From Chitinophagaceae bacterium (GTDB taxonomy: Bacteria > Bacteroidota > Bacteroidia > Chitinophagales > Chitinophagaceae), in contig JAHBTJ010000014.1 of NCBI GenBank assembly GCA_019638595.1, positions 1 through 64,000 on the forward strand: 64,000 bases of DNA, in the 5' to 3' direction. Positions within the stretch are counted from its first letter, which is position 1; the number at the start of each line of letters is the position of its first letter. This document shows, one piece after another, positions 23,169-32,907 of the stretch. A program made the translations under genes and the position numbers. Under the pieces are notes generated by a model. It was not told the origin of the DNA. It did no database searches and was given only the letters and a program-made list of their open reading frames with translations.

Positions 23169-23900
23169 TTATTGAGTAATATTGGTTTCAACAAAATAAC
23201 CGGTATAGTCGGGGCGTGGTACGAACTGCCCGTCCTGGTATACAATAAATTTATCCTCGCTGAACCAGGCGCCGCTGACGGGCGCAGTGCTGTAATTGGA
23301 AAAAGTAAAAGTGATCAGCCCCTTGCCGCTTGGAAATGAGCCGGGATCCACGCCCGGCGTGCCGGCAGGCATATAGCATTTTACCTGCTCCATGAGGAAG
23401 GTCTTGAAATTATACCGCACTTCGTAGCTGGAATACAGGGCGCCCGGCTTAAAGCGGATCTTGAGCGTACGCACCGAATCGTTAACATTGGTGAGCGTAA
23501 TGCCCTGCGTAAAGGTTGCCCAGTAAAGGGTATCGGTAACCGGCATGTTCATTACATCGGGGTAGTCCTGCCGGTCGCGCACCGATATCACGCTGTCCCA
23601 ATGGCTGATCTTCAGGCTGTACCTGCTTCCCTGCACAATTTCCGTACTGTCAATATACGTGTAATACAGCCCTCCATGCAGCTTGTAATTGCCGCTCACC
23701 TGCTCTATCACGCTGTCCACATCCAGGCTGTCGGTATACCGGATGTCAATATCAAAGCTCAGGTTGGGAATATACCGGTAGGTTTCGGCCAGCTTTACCA
23801 TCTGGAAAAGCTCCGTTCCGGGTATTACGGACTGCGACAGCCCCCTGCCTGTTACCAGCAACAGGCTTGCCGCTATCAACAATGATTTAACCCGGCTCAT
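23169..23900 (-). CDS. Secreted hypothetical protein of the Rhs operon
   Basis: The product has a clear signal peptide (MSRVKSLLIAASLLLVTGRG, LSQ cleavage) and about 220 mature residues rich in strand patterns (LSFDIDIRYTDSLD, YSLKISHWDSVISVRDRQ, LKIRFKPGALYSSYEVRYNF). It resembles small Bacteroidetes exported beta-rich proteins of unknown function. It lies 19 bases upstream of the Rhs start and downstream of the SpvB-like gene, so it is probably co-transcribed and may assist export or assembly. A start at 23930 is also open; the ATG at 23900 gives the better signal peptide n-region. Confidence 0.65.
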   Translation of the reverse strand: MSRVKSLLIAASLLLVTGRGLSQSVIPGTELFQMVKLAETYRYIPNLSFDIDIRYTDSLDVDSVIEQVSGNYKLHGGLYYTYIDSTEIVQGSRYSLKISHWDSVISVRDRQDYPDVMNMPVTDTLYWATFTQGITLTNVNDSVRTLKIRFKPGALYSSYEVRYNFKTFLMEQVKCYMPAGTPGVDPGSFPSGKGLITFTFSNYSTAPVSGAWFSEDKFIVYQDGQFVPRPDYTGYFVETNITQ

Positions 23901-23957
23901 ACATGTGTCTTTTAAAATGATCCTGTTCATGTCTGTATTTTTTTAATGAGGCAGGCG

Positions 23958-26900
23958 CTATTGCTCTCTTATCAATGCGCTCCTTGTTTCTTTAATGGTT
24001 TGAATGCCTTTCACGGTTTCTTTTTTCACACGTATCAGGGTACCGTCGTTATCGTATTCATAAAAGCTGGCATAATTGTTCTCGTCCAGCTCCGCCATCA
24101 GCCGCAGGCTCACCCTGTCGTAGGCAAAAGATTTCATGCTGCTGTTGTAGGGCTGCACTCTTATATCATCTACATAAATGGTTTTACCATTGGTTCCCTG
24201 CAGGCTTAGTTGCATTTCCGCAGCCTCCTCCGGTACCGTTACGGTGGCTTCATACCGCTGCCAGCCTTCTATCCTTACACCTGTTTTTTCCAGGTAGGTA
24301 TTTTGTATAACGGAGCCGCCCTGCCTGAACATTACCTTCAACGCGTCCGTAAGCACAGGCGCAGAAAAACAATCATTGCCATCCATACGCATCCAGGCGC
24401 TTACCACTATTTTTTTGTTGGTAACGGGGCTGAATACCGGCCGTATGATGCGCTCCGCCTTTGTATTTCCGGCTTGTATGCAATAGCGGCTGATATCGGT
24501 TTCGAAAGAATTGGGCGGTGCGGTAACGGTAGCGAACGGGTACAGGAACCTGGTAGGGATCACCTCCCGGGTATGGGTGGCATTGAGCGAAGCTGCGCTC
24601 CATTCCAGCTTTAACCCGAATCCTTCGGAAGTCCTGATATGGTAATACTCGATCGTAAGCGGGTACAACTGACCGGCAGTGAGGAACACATTTATTTCGT
24701 ATTCGCCCGTGGCTGAATTGTAGCGGGGCTGCTGGGCGTTTACCGTAAAAATAACCTCCCCTCCAATGGCCTTCAGGTAGAATGTATACAGGTCGGTTGT
24801 TTTAGCCTGTACCTTAGCGGCCCACTGCACCGTATAGGGGCCATAACCGCACAACCCGGCAATAGGGGTAATATTCCCCCACTGTACATTGGCTATGGTT
24901 TCGGAGCGTACCACCGAAACATCTGCCATGGGCGGGCAACCGCCAAAATACTGCGCCTGGAGGGCTGATTGTGTATAAGTGCCGGTAAAGCCGGTTCCGG
25001 CGCCTGTTACCCTGGTTGTATATACCGGTGTGGAGTCTATGGGAGCAGAGAACGCGTACGGGAGCGAATCTAAAGCCGACACCGGCGCCGTAAGCAGGGA
25101 CTGGTATCCCGCGTTTATTTTTACACTGTAATTGCCGGTATGGCTTTGCGTACTGTCTATAGACACCCCCGGCTGGCCGTTCACAAAATCAAACTCCCGC
25201 GGGTTTTCGCACAAAGGAATACAGGCCTGGTTGCGGAAACCATAATCTTCAAAGCCGTCGAACAATGCCTCCCGGTAACGGCTGTTCTGTATAACAGCCG
25301 CCGGCAACGACTGGTTGTACCCGTATAAGCCGGAATTATACCTGCCCAGCGGATCGTAGTTCTCAATTTCGAAGCCGCGTTTGTTATATATGGAGCTGGC
25401 GGCATTCCATACCCATTGGAGCGTATCGGCAACCGCTACCAGCCCCGAATCGGAAAACTGCCAGTAGGGCGTCCACTGTTTTAATGTTCCTTCTACGCGA
25501 ATGTTTGTTCCCGGAACGCCGGCATCACTTTCCTTCCGGTCGCTGTACCAGGTATAAGCCCGTTCGGCGCGCCAGTTGCCCAATATGCCCCAGCGGTAGG
25601 GATTGGTGGCGGTATCGTTGATGTTTTCCTTGCAGAGTTTGACCAAAGAGTCTACATAGGTTCGATAAGAAATTACCAACCTGGGAGGAGGATAGTTATA
25701 GCTGCAATTAAGCGTATCCTGGTTGGTATAAATATTTTTGCATTGCTGGCCAAGCCATGTACCGGTTGCATTTCGTTGAGGAATACCTCCAAAGCTCAGG
25801 AAGTTAATTTCATTGTCGCTGTTATTGGACTCCTGGGTTTTATTTAATTCAAAAACCAGTCCGTAACGCTCAGGTGTATTGCTGCTCACGTAGTCCTGGA
25901 TCAGGTTGGTACAAACTACGTTTGCATAGTTACCGGGTGCGTTTCCGATAGTGACTTCATTGGTTGTAGTGGCTGTAATTGCGGTGTAGGACCAGTTTCC
26001 GGGTGCCCATTTTGCAGTAATACGCCTAAGCTTTGAGGTATAACTGCCGGCGTAATAGGTATTGGCAGTTGCCCAATCATACCCATATTTGGATTCTCCG
26101 TGACAAGTCCGCTTAGCCTTATTTTGTTTCCAAAAGTTAATTGGTTTTTTGGGAGTAAAAGTTATGGCAGCATCTGTTATGATCGCATCCACGGGAATCT
26201 CATCCAAATCGAATTTGAGAATACTTTTTGTTTTCGCCGTCCTCGAATGCCTGCTGGGTATTCCACTGCACTTTGCCAGGAAATCCATGCTGGTAGCAAC
26301 AAAACCGGAACTTTCATAGATATAATCTTCCTCTACCGTTCCACTTCCCCACCTGTCGTATCTGGACAGATACGTTGCAGCTTCTACTGTTACCGGTCCA
26401 AAATCTTTATACACCCTCACTACACTGTCCTTTACATAATAGCTTTTTTCCACCTGCCACAGGTCTTTGTAAGAGGTTGCGGATGCATTGATGATATCCA
26501 GCGTACTGTCAATTTCAATTTTATACCTGCCCGCAGCAATCTCTTTCACCGGGTTTTTGAGCGACACGATATTACCCGCGCCTGCGCCCAGCATATTGCG
26601 CTTGCCGGAGCGGATGATACGCATGCTTACAATAAAGCCGGTATAGGGTTTCCCGTTCTCATCAATAAAGAACAGCCCGCTGTTTTTTTCTTTTCCTTTC
26701 GCTGCATCAATTGCCCATATCTTTAAGAGGGTATCGTTTACCGTATTGCTGAAAGTATACCGCGGGCAATCGCCGGCAACATTGGTTACGGCGGTCAGAT
26801 CCCGCCTTCTTTGAATGGCTATCTCGTCGCCGCTTTCAAAAAAACGGGCAACATCAAAGAAGCTTCCGTCGGCATTGGTCATTTTCCCCCCGATCACCTG

Positions 26901-29900
26901 CTTCTGGGCAAATACCGCGTCAACGTTTTTATAGGCGGCTCCCATACCGCTGTATGCCCAGTGCGCCGGGTAGCTGAACTGGTATACCGGGTCGTCAAAT
27001 TCATTGTTGGTGCGGCTTACAACCGCGTCTCCTGTCTCCGCATCGTACACAAGGTTCTTGGTAGTAACGATGCTTCCCTTATCCACCACTACCACGCTGT
27101 CGAGTATGCCATAGCGTTGCACTATTTTTACCGTTGCCGCGGAGCGGAAGGTGTTTTCCTCTTCGTGGAAAATTGGAAAGTAGGAAGGAATTGGTAGTGT
27201 TATGCCAAAGAAAAACGGGATAACATCTATATTGGTCTGGTGGTTTTGCGAAAAGGTTTTGGAATGCTGCTGCCGCATGTCTGTCATTATTTCAATATCA
27301 AGCCCTATTACACCGTTACGGTTTACATTCCCGTTCAATGAATCTGCCACCCATACCGTATTGTTCAAATGCTGCGCGGGAGCGGTTTCGTCATCTACCC
27401 TGTAAAAATTCTTCGTGTAGTGCACGGCGTTCTCCGGGTCGTTCTCCGCGTAATTGGCCTGCCCTTTCATTTTGCCGTTCATATCGTTCAGCTCCACCTT
27501 AAAGCCCTGCGAAATGGTAAGATTTCTAACGGCTCTCAGCTTAAGCAGGTTGGGAAGCTTAGGATTGTACTCTTTCTTACTATCCCCATCCAGGGGTGTA
27601 TGCTCTACCCGGGTAGGAAAATCCCTGGTGGTAAAAAATTCCGTTTCCTGCCAGCCGTTGGCAGATTTAGCTTTGCTGTGTATGGTGCGCACCCGCACTT
27701 TGCTGTAACCCACCATAGCGCCGGGATAAAAGCTTTCACCCAACGGCTTTTCCGTATACATATAATGGGTGGGCGCCAGTACCGATAATTTTTCCTCGTA
27801 TTCTATGGGCTCGCGCAGCGGGTTCTCTTCGCCGCCAATAAAGGGTTCATAACTGGCTACGCCGCTGCTGATGATGAGCGTATCGCGTTTCAGCTTTCTT
27901 ACGCCCGAAACTAGGGTATCTTTCGTAATAACCTTTGTAGTAGTGTAAGAATAGGTCTGGCCATAGCTGGCTTCCCGCTGGTTGGTCATGGTCTTCCAGT
28001 TGTCAAATACCTCCACTCTTTTCACCCGGTAACCGCCCCCGTATTTTTTGTACACCGGGGTGTTCAGCCGCACAAATGACTGGTCAGGAAGAACTTTCCT
28101 GCACCATCCTCTTGTTTTGGCGGCTTCATAGAACCCCTTCACAATATTCTGTATTTCCGGCAAAGCAGATGCAAGCATGGTTACCAGGTTCGAAAAACTG
28201 AGGTTGTCGCCCATCTCGGATGCAGGATACGCTTTAGACGGGATATTGAGCTTCATGAACTGGAGCGCCGCCAGGGTAAGGGGTTGTTTACCATCTACCT
28301 TTGCGAGCTTTATCCATATCCGGGTATTGTTACCTGCTACTACCCCGTAATTACCCTGGTCTGTTTCAACCCAGGTGGGCACATACTCGTAACCGCTGCC
28401 CCAACGGTCGGCAGGCATTTCTACCGCTATTTTGAAAAAGATCTTATCAACGCCTTCCAGGTATTTGCGGTAAATATCTGATTTGGAATATACCGGTTCG
28501 GGCACGTCAATGAATACATATTCATAGTCGGTACCGCCATCTCCATACAAAAAATTACCGGGCGACGAAGAGGAAGTAGCACCAAACCCCGCCAGCTTAC
28601 ACAACTGCATGGCGCGTTTGTTCTGCACATAGGCATAATCATCCGCTTCGTAGCTGATCTTCATCAGGCCACCTGAAGGAAGCCTTATATCCGTGAGGTT
28701 CCAGGCATTGGCATATCCGGCAGCCTTTACCGAATCCTGTACGGCGTACGGGTAATCCACATTGTTCAACCCGGAAGGATTGGATGACGGATGTTTGTAA
28801 CCGCCCCAGCGATCGTAATGTTTGCTGTTGTGCTCCGGGTTGTATTTATCGGCAGGTTGCCCCTCTTCTACCTGCCCGTAGTTAAATACATAGGGATTTT
28901 TTACTCCCTTGTAGTTGCCGTTGTAGGAAAACCATATTTTCCTGAGCGTGAGCTTCCCTTTGTTCTTGTTCACATTACTGCTGCTGCCGGAAGAAACCGC
29001 ATTCCCGTTCTTATCAACGGGATTGCCGGAGTTGTTAACGGTATTCCTGCACAGGGAATAATCGTATTCAAAATGTACCGATTTCACGGGCCTGGCATTC
29101 ACGCCGTTTTTTACCAGGTCGGGCTTCGAATACAGGTCAATCCTTTCCAGCCGCCTGAGCTTTTGTGCGGGATCAATACCCCCATTCTCATCTGTGATGC
29201 CTAAACCGTCTTCGCGCTTGTCTGATATCCTGAATACCGCCAGCATGGTTTTGGAAGAAATGGAGTTGAGATACCATACTTCCTTTTTCCCGTACATATA
29301 GGTGCCCTTATCATCGCGCGAATAGGTTTTCAGCCCTTCGCTATAGTTTACCTTGTTTTGCTCATTGGGGGTGCGCCAGCGGTAATATCCTTTGCCTTTA
29401 CCGTACAGCATCGTATAATTGAATTTTACCGCATCGCCCAGGTCATCATCGGTAATGCCATCTTCGGTAATATCCACATAGTCAGGCGACAGCAATCCCG
29501 TGAGCAGATACGAATGCGCATAGGGCGGCATGATGTCTTTGGTAAAAAAATTGTCTTTCCCTTTTTTGTTGGTGACAGCATGATTATCCTTTTCCGCTTC
29601 GTAATCGGCAATGCCCCTGTCTACTTTCGAGGCTTCCGTTTCTTTGTCAATGGCAAAAGTCACATCCTGCTGCTCCACATTATACGCCGGTAAACCGTAT
29701 ATATATCTTCTGCCATCCGCATTCAATACCGTTACTTCAGATATATGATGTCCTTTACGGATCTCATCAATACGATCCAGGGAATTCTCCAGGGCCGTAT
29801 CCGGACAAGTCCCTATAGGAATTGCGTTTTCTACGACCGGTTGTATCTTTTTATCAAGCCCATACGATTGCGCTTCACCGGCAGTCTTGTAGGTGATCAC

Positions 29901-31646
29901 CTGTGTTCTTTTATCGCGTTGCTGCTTTACAAGCGGGCCGGCAATGCTGATATTCCTGTGGGGCTTATTGTTGTAGTACGCTACCAGCTCATTGGCGGCT
30001 TTTACGTTTGCGGGGCTGTCGGTTAAATGTATACGTACCGTGCTATCGCCTCCTACCGAATGATAGTAAGACAGGGTATTGCTTGTTTTTTCTCCGGGGT
30101 TACGAAAATATACCGGCTGAAAAGTAGTATCGGCTGTTTTAAAATCGAGGTTAGGTGTAACGTCTGATCTCCAGGCGCTGTTGCGGGTGGTAGCAATGGT
30201 TTCGTCAAAGTTGGTGCCGCCCTTAAAGTAAGCGCCGATACCAACATCAATGGCTAAATGGTCGCTCTTGCTTTTGGTCTGAAGCTGATGGTCGCGAATA
30301 TACCCGGCTTCACTCCGGTAGGGACGGAACATACCACCCGTGCCTTCGCCCGAAATGCTGTACACATCATAGGTATATTGCGGTATGGCGATATGAGGAG
30401 TGCTTTTCTGGTTAAAATATACCTCTTTCTCGCGGTTCATGTCCAGCAACCCACCCGCATCGTCCTTGCCATTTGTATAATACAAAAAGCCATAAGCAGG
30501 CAATCGCTGAAGCGTATCTTCATCGGCTATTTCCTGCTTGCTCACATAGCCGGAAATATTAACATTTGGATGAACACCCCATATCTCTCCCCCAAATTTT
30601 GTATCGAAACTAAAGTTGGTGCTGGTGAAAGGCATTTGTATACCGGGTGAGTAAGCAGGTATGGCAAAAGATATGAAGGAAGAATTTACAGAGTGGCTTC
30701 CCACCGAAGCATATCTCTGGTTACCATTATTATCCTTCAAACTCGTCTTTACACTGCCGGAAACCTGCGCACCAAACTGCAGCCCGGAAATACCGGTTCT
30801 CGAATTATAATTAGTACTAAGGCTTCCTGTAGCCTGGACCATACTTTGTTGTTTAGCAAGTTGCACACTTAAGCTTGGAGAAATATTTATTCCTGACTGG
30901 GAATTATTGTTAAGCCCAAGCGATGCGGTCAAAGGTCCTTTAGAGTCCTTTCCTGAACTGATGGTAGCCTGCACTCCATATTCCACTCCCCATCCGTTAT
31001 AGGTATTATTGAATACACCCTGATTAATGCCCACCCTTAAAACACCGCCAAATATTTCTACATTGCCTCCTACCCCCACACCTACGGTTTTATTTTCCCG
31101 GATGCTCTGTATCCTTTTGATCGAATCCAACCCGTTAAAATCATCAGGTAACCCGCGCATGGAACGATTTACCGTTCCCGGGTTAACGTTCCAGCCAAGC
31201 CCCACCCAACTGGCTTCCTGGTCTATGGCAGGACCGCCGTTGTAATGAATGTTCACCGGGTAGCCACCCACATCCAGCAAAGGAATGGTATAAGAAAAAT
31301 CGCCGGTGAACAGGTCTACCATATTGTCCGCGTTCACACTCTTAAAGCTGCTCATCTCCGGCTGCCCCGGCCCGCCGATCATTGTCTGCCGCGTTTTTTT
31401 AACTGCCTTGTTTGCCACCGGCATCAACGCTTTTGCCACCGGCTCATAGCCCGCAGCCGATTGCCCATAGCCCATAGCCGATGGCTGATAGCCCATAGCC
31501 GATTGCTGATAGCCCATAGCTGACGACTGATAGCTCACAGCCGACCGCTGATAGCCATATACAGGCAACACTGTTTCGCAAAACATTACACTTAACAGCA
31601 ACGAAGCAATATTTTTCCGTACACTGGTCCTTGATAAATATTTCAT
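23958..31646 (-). CDS. Giant secreted SpvB-like protein with DNRLRE- and PA14-like domains
   Basis: The 2562-aa product has a signal peptide, then a 7-residue repeat (YQSSAMG, YQQSAMG, YQPSAMG) at about 33-67. An SpvB/TcB-like beginning follows (VDLFTGDFSYTIPLLDVGG, then DQEASWVGLGWNVNPG). A long beta-rich Rhs-like body comes next, a DNRLRE-type segment at about 1800-1980 (SILKFDLDEIPVDAIITDAA), a PA14-like domain at about 2220-2360, and a carbohydrate-binding-like domain at about 2380-2485. It ends in YD-repeat-like sequence (YDRVSLRLMAELDENNYASF) without a toxin tip. In Tc toxins an SpvB-type TcB and an Rhs-type TcC form one shell; the pairing with the Rhs gene downstream suggests a similar partnership, which is inference. 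Confidence 0.7.
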   Translation of the reverse strand: MKYLSRTSVRKNIASLLLSVMFCETVLPVYGYQRSAVSYQSSAMGYQQSAMGYQPSAMGYGQSAAGYEPVAKALMPVANKAVKKTRQTMIGGPGQPEMSSFKSVNADNMVDLFTGDFSYTIPLLDVGGYPVNIHYNGGPAIDQEASWVGLGWNVNPGTVNRSMRGLPDDFNGLDSIKRIQSIRENKTVGVGVGGNVEIFGGVLRVGINQGVFNNTYNGWGVEYGVQATISSGKDSKGPLTASLGLNNNSQSGINISPSLSVQLAKQQSMVQATGSLSTNYNSRTGISGLQFGAQVSGSVKTSLKDNNGNQRYASVGSHSVNSSFISFAIPAYSPGIQMPFTSTNFSFDTKFGGEIWGVHPNVNISGYVSKQEIADEDTLQRLPAYGFLYYTNGKDDAGGLLDMNREKEVYFNQKSTPHIAIPQYTYDVYSISGEGTGGMFRPYRSEAGYIRDHQLQTKSKSDHLAIDVGIGAYFKGGTNFDETIATTRNSAWRSDVTPNLDFKTADTTFQPVYFRNPGEKTSNTLSYYHSVGGDSTVRIHLTDSPANVKAANELVAYYNNKPHRNISIAGPLVKQQRDKRTQVITYKTAGEAQSYGLDKKIQPVVENAIPIGTCPDTALENSLDRIDEIRKGHHISEVTVLNADGRRYIYGLPAYNVEQQDVTFAIDKETEASKVDRGIADYEAEKDNHAVTNKKGKDNFFTKDIMPPYAHSYLLTGLLSPDYVDITEDGITDDDLGDAVKFNYTMLYGKGKGYYRWRTPNEQNKVNYSEGLKTYSRDDKGTYMYGKKEVWYLNSISSKTMLAVFRISDKREDGLGITDENGGIDPAQKLRRLERIDLYSKPDLVKNGVNARPVKSVHFEYDYSLCRNTVNNSGNPVDKNGNAVSSGSSSNVNKNKGKLTLRKIWFSYNGNYKGVKNPYVFNYGQVEEGQPADKYNPEHNSKHYDRWGGYKHPSSNPSGLNNVDYPYAVQDSVKAAGYANAWNLTDIRLPSGGLMKISYEADDYAYVQNKRAMQLCKLAGFGATSSSSPGNFLYGDGGTDYEYVFIDVPEPVYSKSDIYRKYLEGVDKIFFKIAVEMPADRWGSGYEYVPTWVETDQGNYGVVAGNNTRIWIKLAKVDGKQPLTLAALQFMKLNIPSKAYPASEMGDNLSFSNLVTMLASALPEIQNIVKGFYEAAKTRGWCRKVLPDQSFVRLNTPVYKKYGGGYRVKRVEVFDNWKTMTNQREASYGQTYSYTTTKVITKDTLVSGVRKLKRDTLIISSGVASYEPFIGGEENPLREPIEYEEKLSVLAPTHYMYTEKPLGESFYPGAMVGYSKVRVRTIHSKAKSANGWQETEFFTTRDFPTRVEHTPLDGDSKKEYNPKLPNLLKLRAVRNLTISQGFKVELNDMNGKMKGQANYAENDPENAVHYTKNFYRVDDETAPAQHLNNTVWVADSLNGNVNRNGVIGLDIEIMTDMRQQHSKTFSQNHQTNIDVIPFFFGITLPIPSYFPIFHEEENTFRSAATVKIVQRYGILDSVVVVDKGSIVTTKNLVYDAETGDAVVSRTNNEFDDPVYQFSYPAHWAYSGMGAAYKNVDAVFAQKQVIGGKMTNADGSFFDVARFFESGDEIAIQRRRDLTAVTNVAGDCPRYTFSNTVNDTLLKIWAIDAAKGKEKNSGLFFIDENGKPYTGFIVSMRIIRSGKRNMLGAGAGNIVSLKNPVKEIAAGRYKIEIDSTLDIINASATSYKDLWQVEKSYYVKDSVVRVYKDFGPVTVEAATYLSRYDRWGSGTVEEDYIYESSGFVATSMDFLAKCSGIPSRHSRTAKTKSILKFDLDEIPVDAIITDAAITFTPKKPINFWKQNKAKRTCHGESKYGYDWATANTYYAGSYTSKLRRITAKWAPGNWSYTAITATTTNEVTIGNAPGNYANVVCTNLIQDYVSSNTPERYGLVFELNKTQESNNSDNEINFLSFGGIPQRNATGTWLGQQCKNIYTNQDTLNCSYNYPPPRLVISYRTYVDSLVKLCKENINDTATNPYRWGILGNWRAERAYTWYSDRKESDAGVPGTNIRVEGTLKQWTPYWQFSDSGLVAVADTLQWVWNAASSIYNKRGFEIENYDPLGRYNSGLYGYNQSLPAAVIQNSRYREALFDGFEDYGFRNQACIPLCENPREFDFVNGQPGVSIDSTQSHTGNYSVKINAGYQSLLTAPVSALDSLPYAFSAPIDSTPVYTTRVTGAGTGFTGTYTQSALQAQYFGGCPPMADVSVVRSETIANVQWGNITPIAGLCGYGPYTVQWAAKVQAKTTDLYTFYLKAIGGEVIFTVNAQQPRYNSATGEYEINVFLTAGQLYPLTIEYYHIRTSEGFGLKLEWSAASLNATHTREVIPTRFLYPFATVTAPPNSFETDISRYCIQAGNTKAERIIRPVFSPVTNKKIVVSAWMRMDGNDCFSAPVLTDALKVMFRQGGSVIQNTYLEKTGVRIEGWQRYEATVTVPEEAAEMQLSLQGTNGKTIYVDDIRVQPYNSSMKSFAYDRVSLRLMAELDENNYASFYEYDNDGTLIRVKKETVKGIQTIKETRSALIREQ
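31440..31570 (+). repeat. Word-like 21-bp repeat inside the SpvB-like coding region
   Basis: On the plus strand about six units of the type GATAGCCCATAGCCGATTGC follow one another, encoding the YQxSAMG heptads on the minus strand. The words (CTATCAGC, CTATGAGC, ATCGGCT) are the same as in junction repeats J1-J6. An intergenic repeat family therefore appears to have been captured in frame just after the signal peptide. Confidence 0.7.
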
Positions 31647-31666
31647 GTTGTATCAGTTCTTTTCTG

Positions 31667-32794
31667 TTAGGGATTGTTTTCGTTTTCGTTTCGCCGGAAC
31701 TCAAACCGCATGCGCCATATTTCATTGCCTGAATTACGCAGCTCCAGCATATAAAAATGCTGGTGGATAAGGCTGTTACCGGACGTGAGGTCAATATTGA
31801 CCAGGTTTTGCCCGTACTTCAGGGCAAGCGTATCCCACCGGAAGGAAATGGTATCATTACTGCCTGAAGTAAGATCGTACACACGGACGTTCCAGGCAGT
31901 ATCAGGGGTTTCATTCAGGTAATCGAACTTCAGGTAATCCACCTGCAGCGAGTAGGCAGGCAACTCGTCCTTTACCAGCTTTACGTAGGGAAGATTGTTG
32001 GTTTTAATTCGCGGCAAATCGCTTTCGCTCTCCAGGCTGAACGTCCATATCTCGCTCCGGGATACTACAGCGCCGTTGCTGGTGGCCGTGATCCTCCAGG
32101 CATACTGTTTGCCGGTTTGCAGGGGCGGCGAACCGGTTGGATAAAGCAGGTAGGTTTGTACAAGCTCCGCCATATGCAGCAGTGGAATATTTTCCTGGAT
32201 GGCATCGGCGCCTGATTGCCCGGCATTCACTTCCACCACATCCATATCGTACCGCAGGTTATTAAAAAAGCTGGCAGGCGCCGGCGGAAGCCAGGTAAAG
32301 GAAGGCATGGTTTGTGTTTCCCGGGCTTCGTTCCAGGGCAGCACCAGTTGCGGGGGACTTAACGGCTCTATCTCTATATAATCGCATTCTTCCGCCAGTT
32401 GATCTACCGCATCGTGCACATGCCGGAAATAGCTGATGCAAACCGAAAAATTTCCCAACGGTAAAAAGCCATTGGGCCCGGGCTCTATCACGTAGTTACC
32501 GCTCAGTTGTGTATACTGGATGGGCTCCATCAATGCGGCATTGATCTGCATATTGCCGGGAGCAACGGTAAATGCTTTTCCAACACCGGTCAATACGGGT
32601 TGGCCGGTAGCAATGTCTGCCAGCACTACTTCCAGGTGACCATCCACAGCGCTTTGCCCCGTGTTGGTGACCAGCATGCTCCATAGCTGTTGCTTTTGCA
32701 GTACACCTGTACGAAGCAACTGGGGCGTAACAATAACCTGGGCTGCAGGCATAAGCCCGCTCAGCAGCAATAAGCAGAGGATCCGCATTTTCAT
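31667..32794 (-). CDS. Secreted FN3-like conserved hypothetical protein
   Basis: The product begins with the signal peptide MKMRILCLLLLSGLMPAAQ. A first beta domain follows (QQLWSMLVTNTGQSAVDGHL, AFTVAPGNMQINAAL). A fibronectin-III-like region comes next, with MPSFTWLPPAPASF, LRYDMDVVEV and GKQYAWRITATSNG, a pattern common in Bacteroidetes surface proteins. The end (LPYVKLVKDELPAYSLQVDY to MRFEFRRNENENNP) is a further strand-rich domain. The ATG at 32794 is preferred over 32863 because the signal peptide starts there. Its place between the barrel-like gene and the SpvB-like gene suggests a periplasmic or surface adaptor. Confidence 0.65.
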   Translation of the reverse strand: MKMRILCLLLLSGLMPAAQVIVTPQLLRTGVLQKQQLWSMLVTNTGQSAVDGHLEVVLADIATGQPVLTGVGKAFTVAPGNMQINAALMEPIQYTQLSGNYVIEPGPNGFLPLGNFSVCISYFRHVHDAVDQLAEECDYIEIEPLSPPQLVLPWNEARETQTMPSFTWLPPAPASFFNNLRYDMDVVEVNAGQSGADAIQENIPLLHMAELVQTYLLYPTGSPPLQTGKQYAWRITATSNGAVVSRSEIWTFSLESESDLPRIKTNNLPYVKLVKDELPAYSLQVDYLKFDYLNETPDTAWNVRVYDLTSGSNDTISFRWDTLALKYGQNLVNIDLTSGNSLIHQHFYMLELRNSGNEIWRMRFEFRRNENENNP

Positions 32795-32907
32795 GTGTGC
32801 CTTTTTATTGATTGAATCAAATGCATGCCACGCCTGCAGCCGGTAAGCTCGCAAACATTGCACTTAAATTTTTCACTGTAACGGGGACGGAATACTAGCG
32901 CTTTGGT

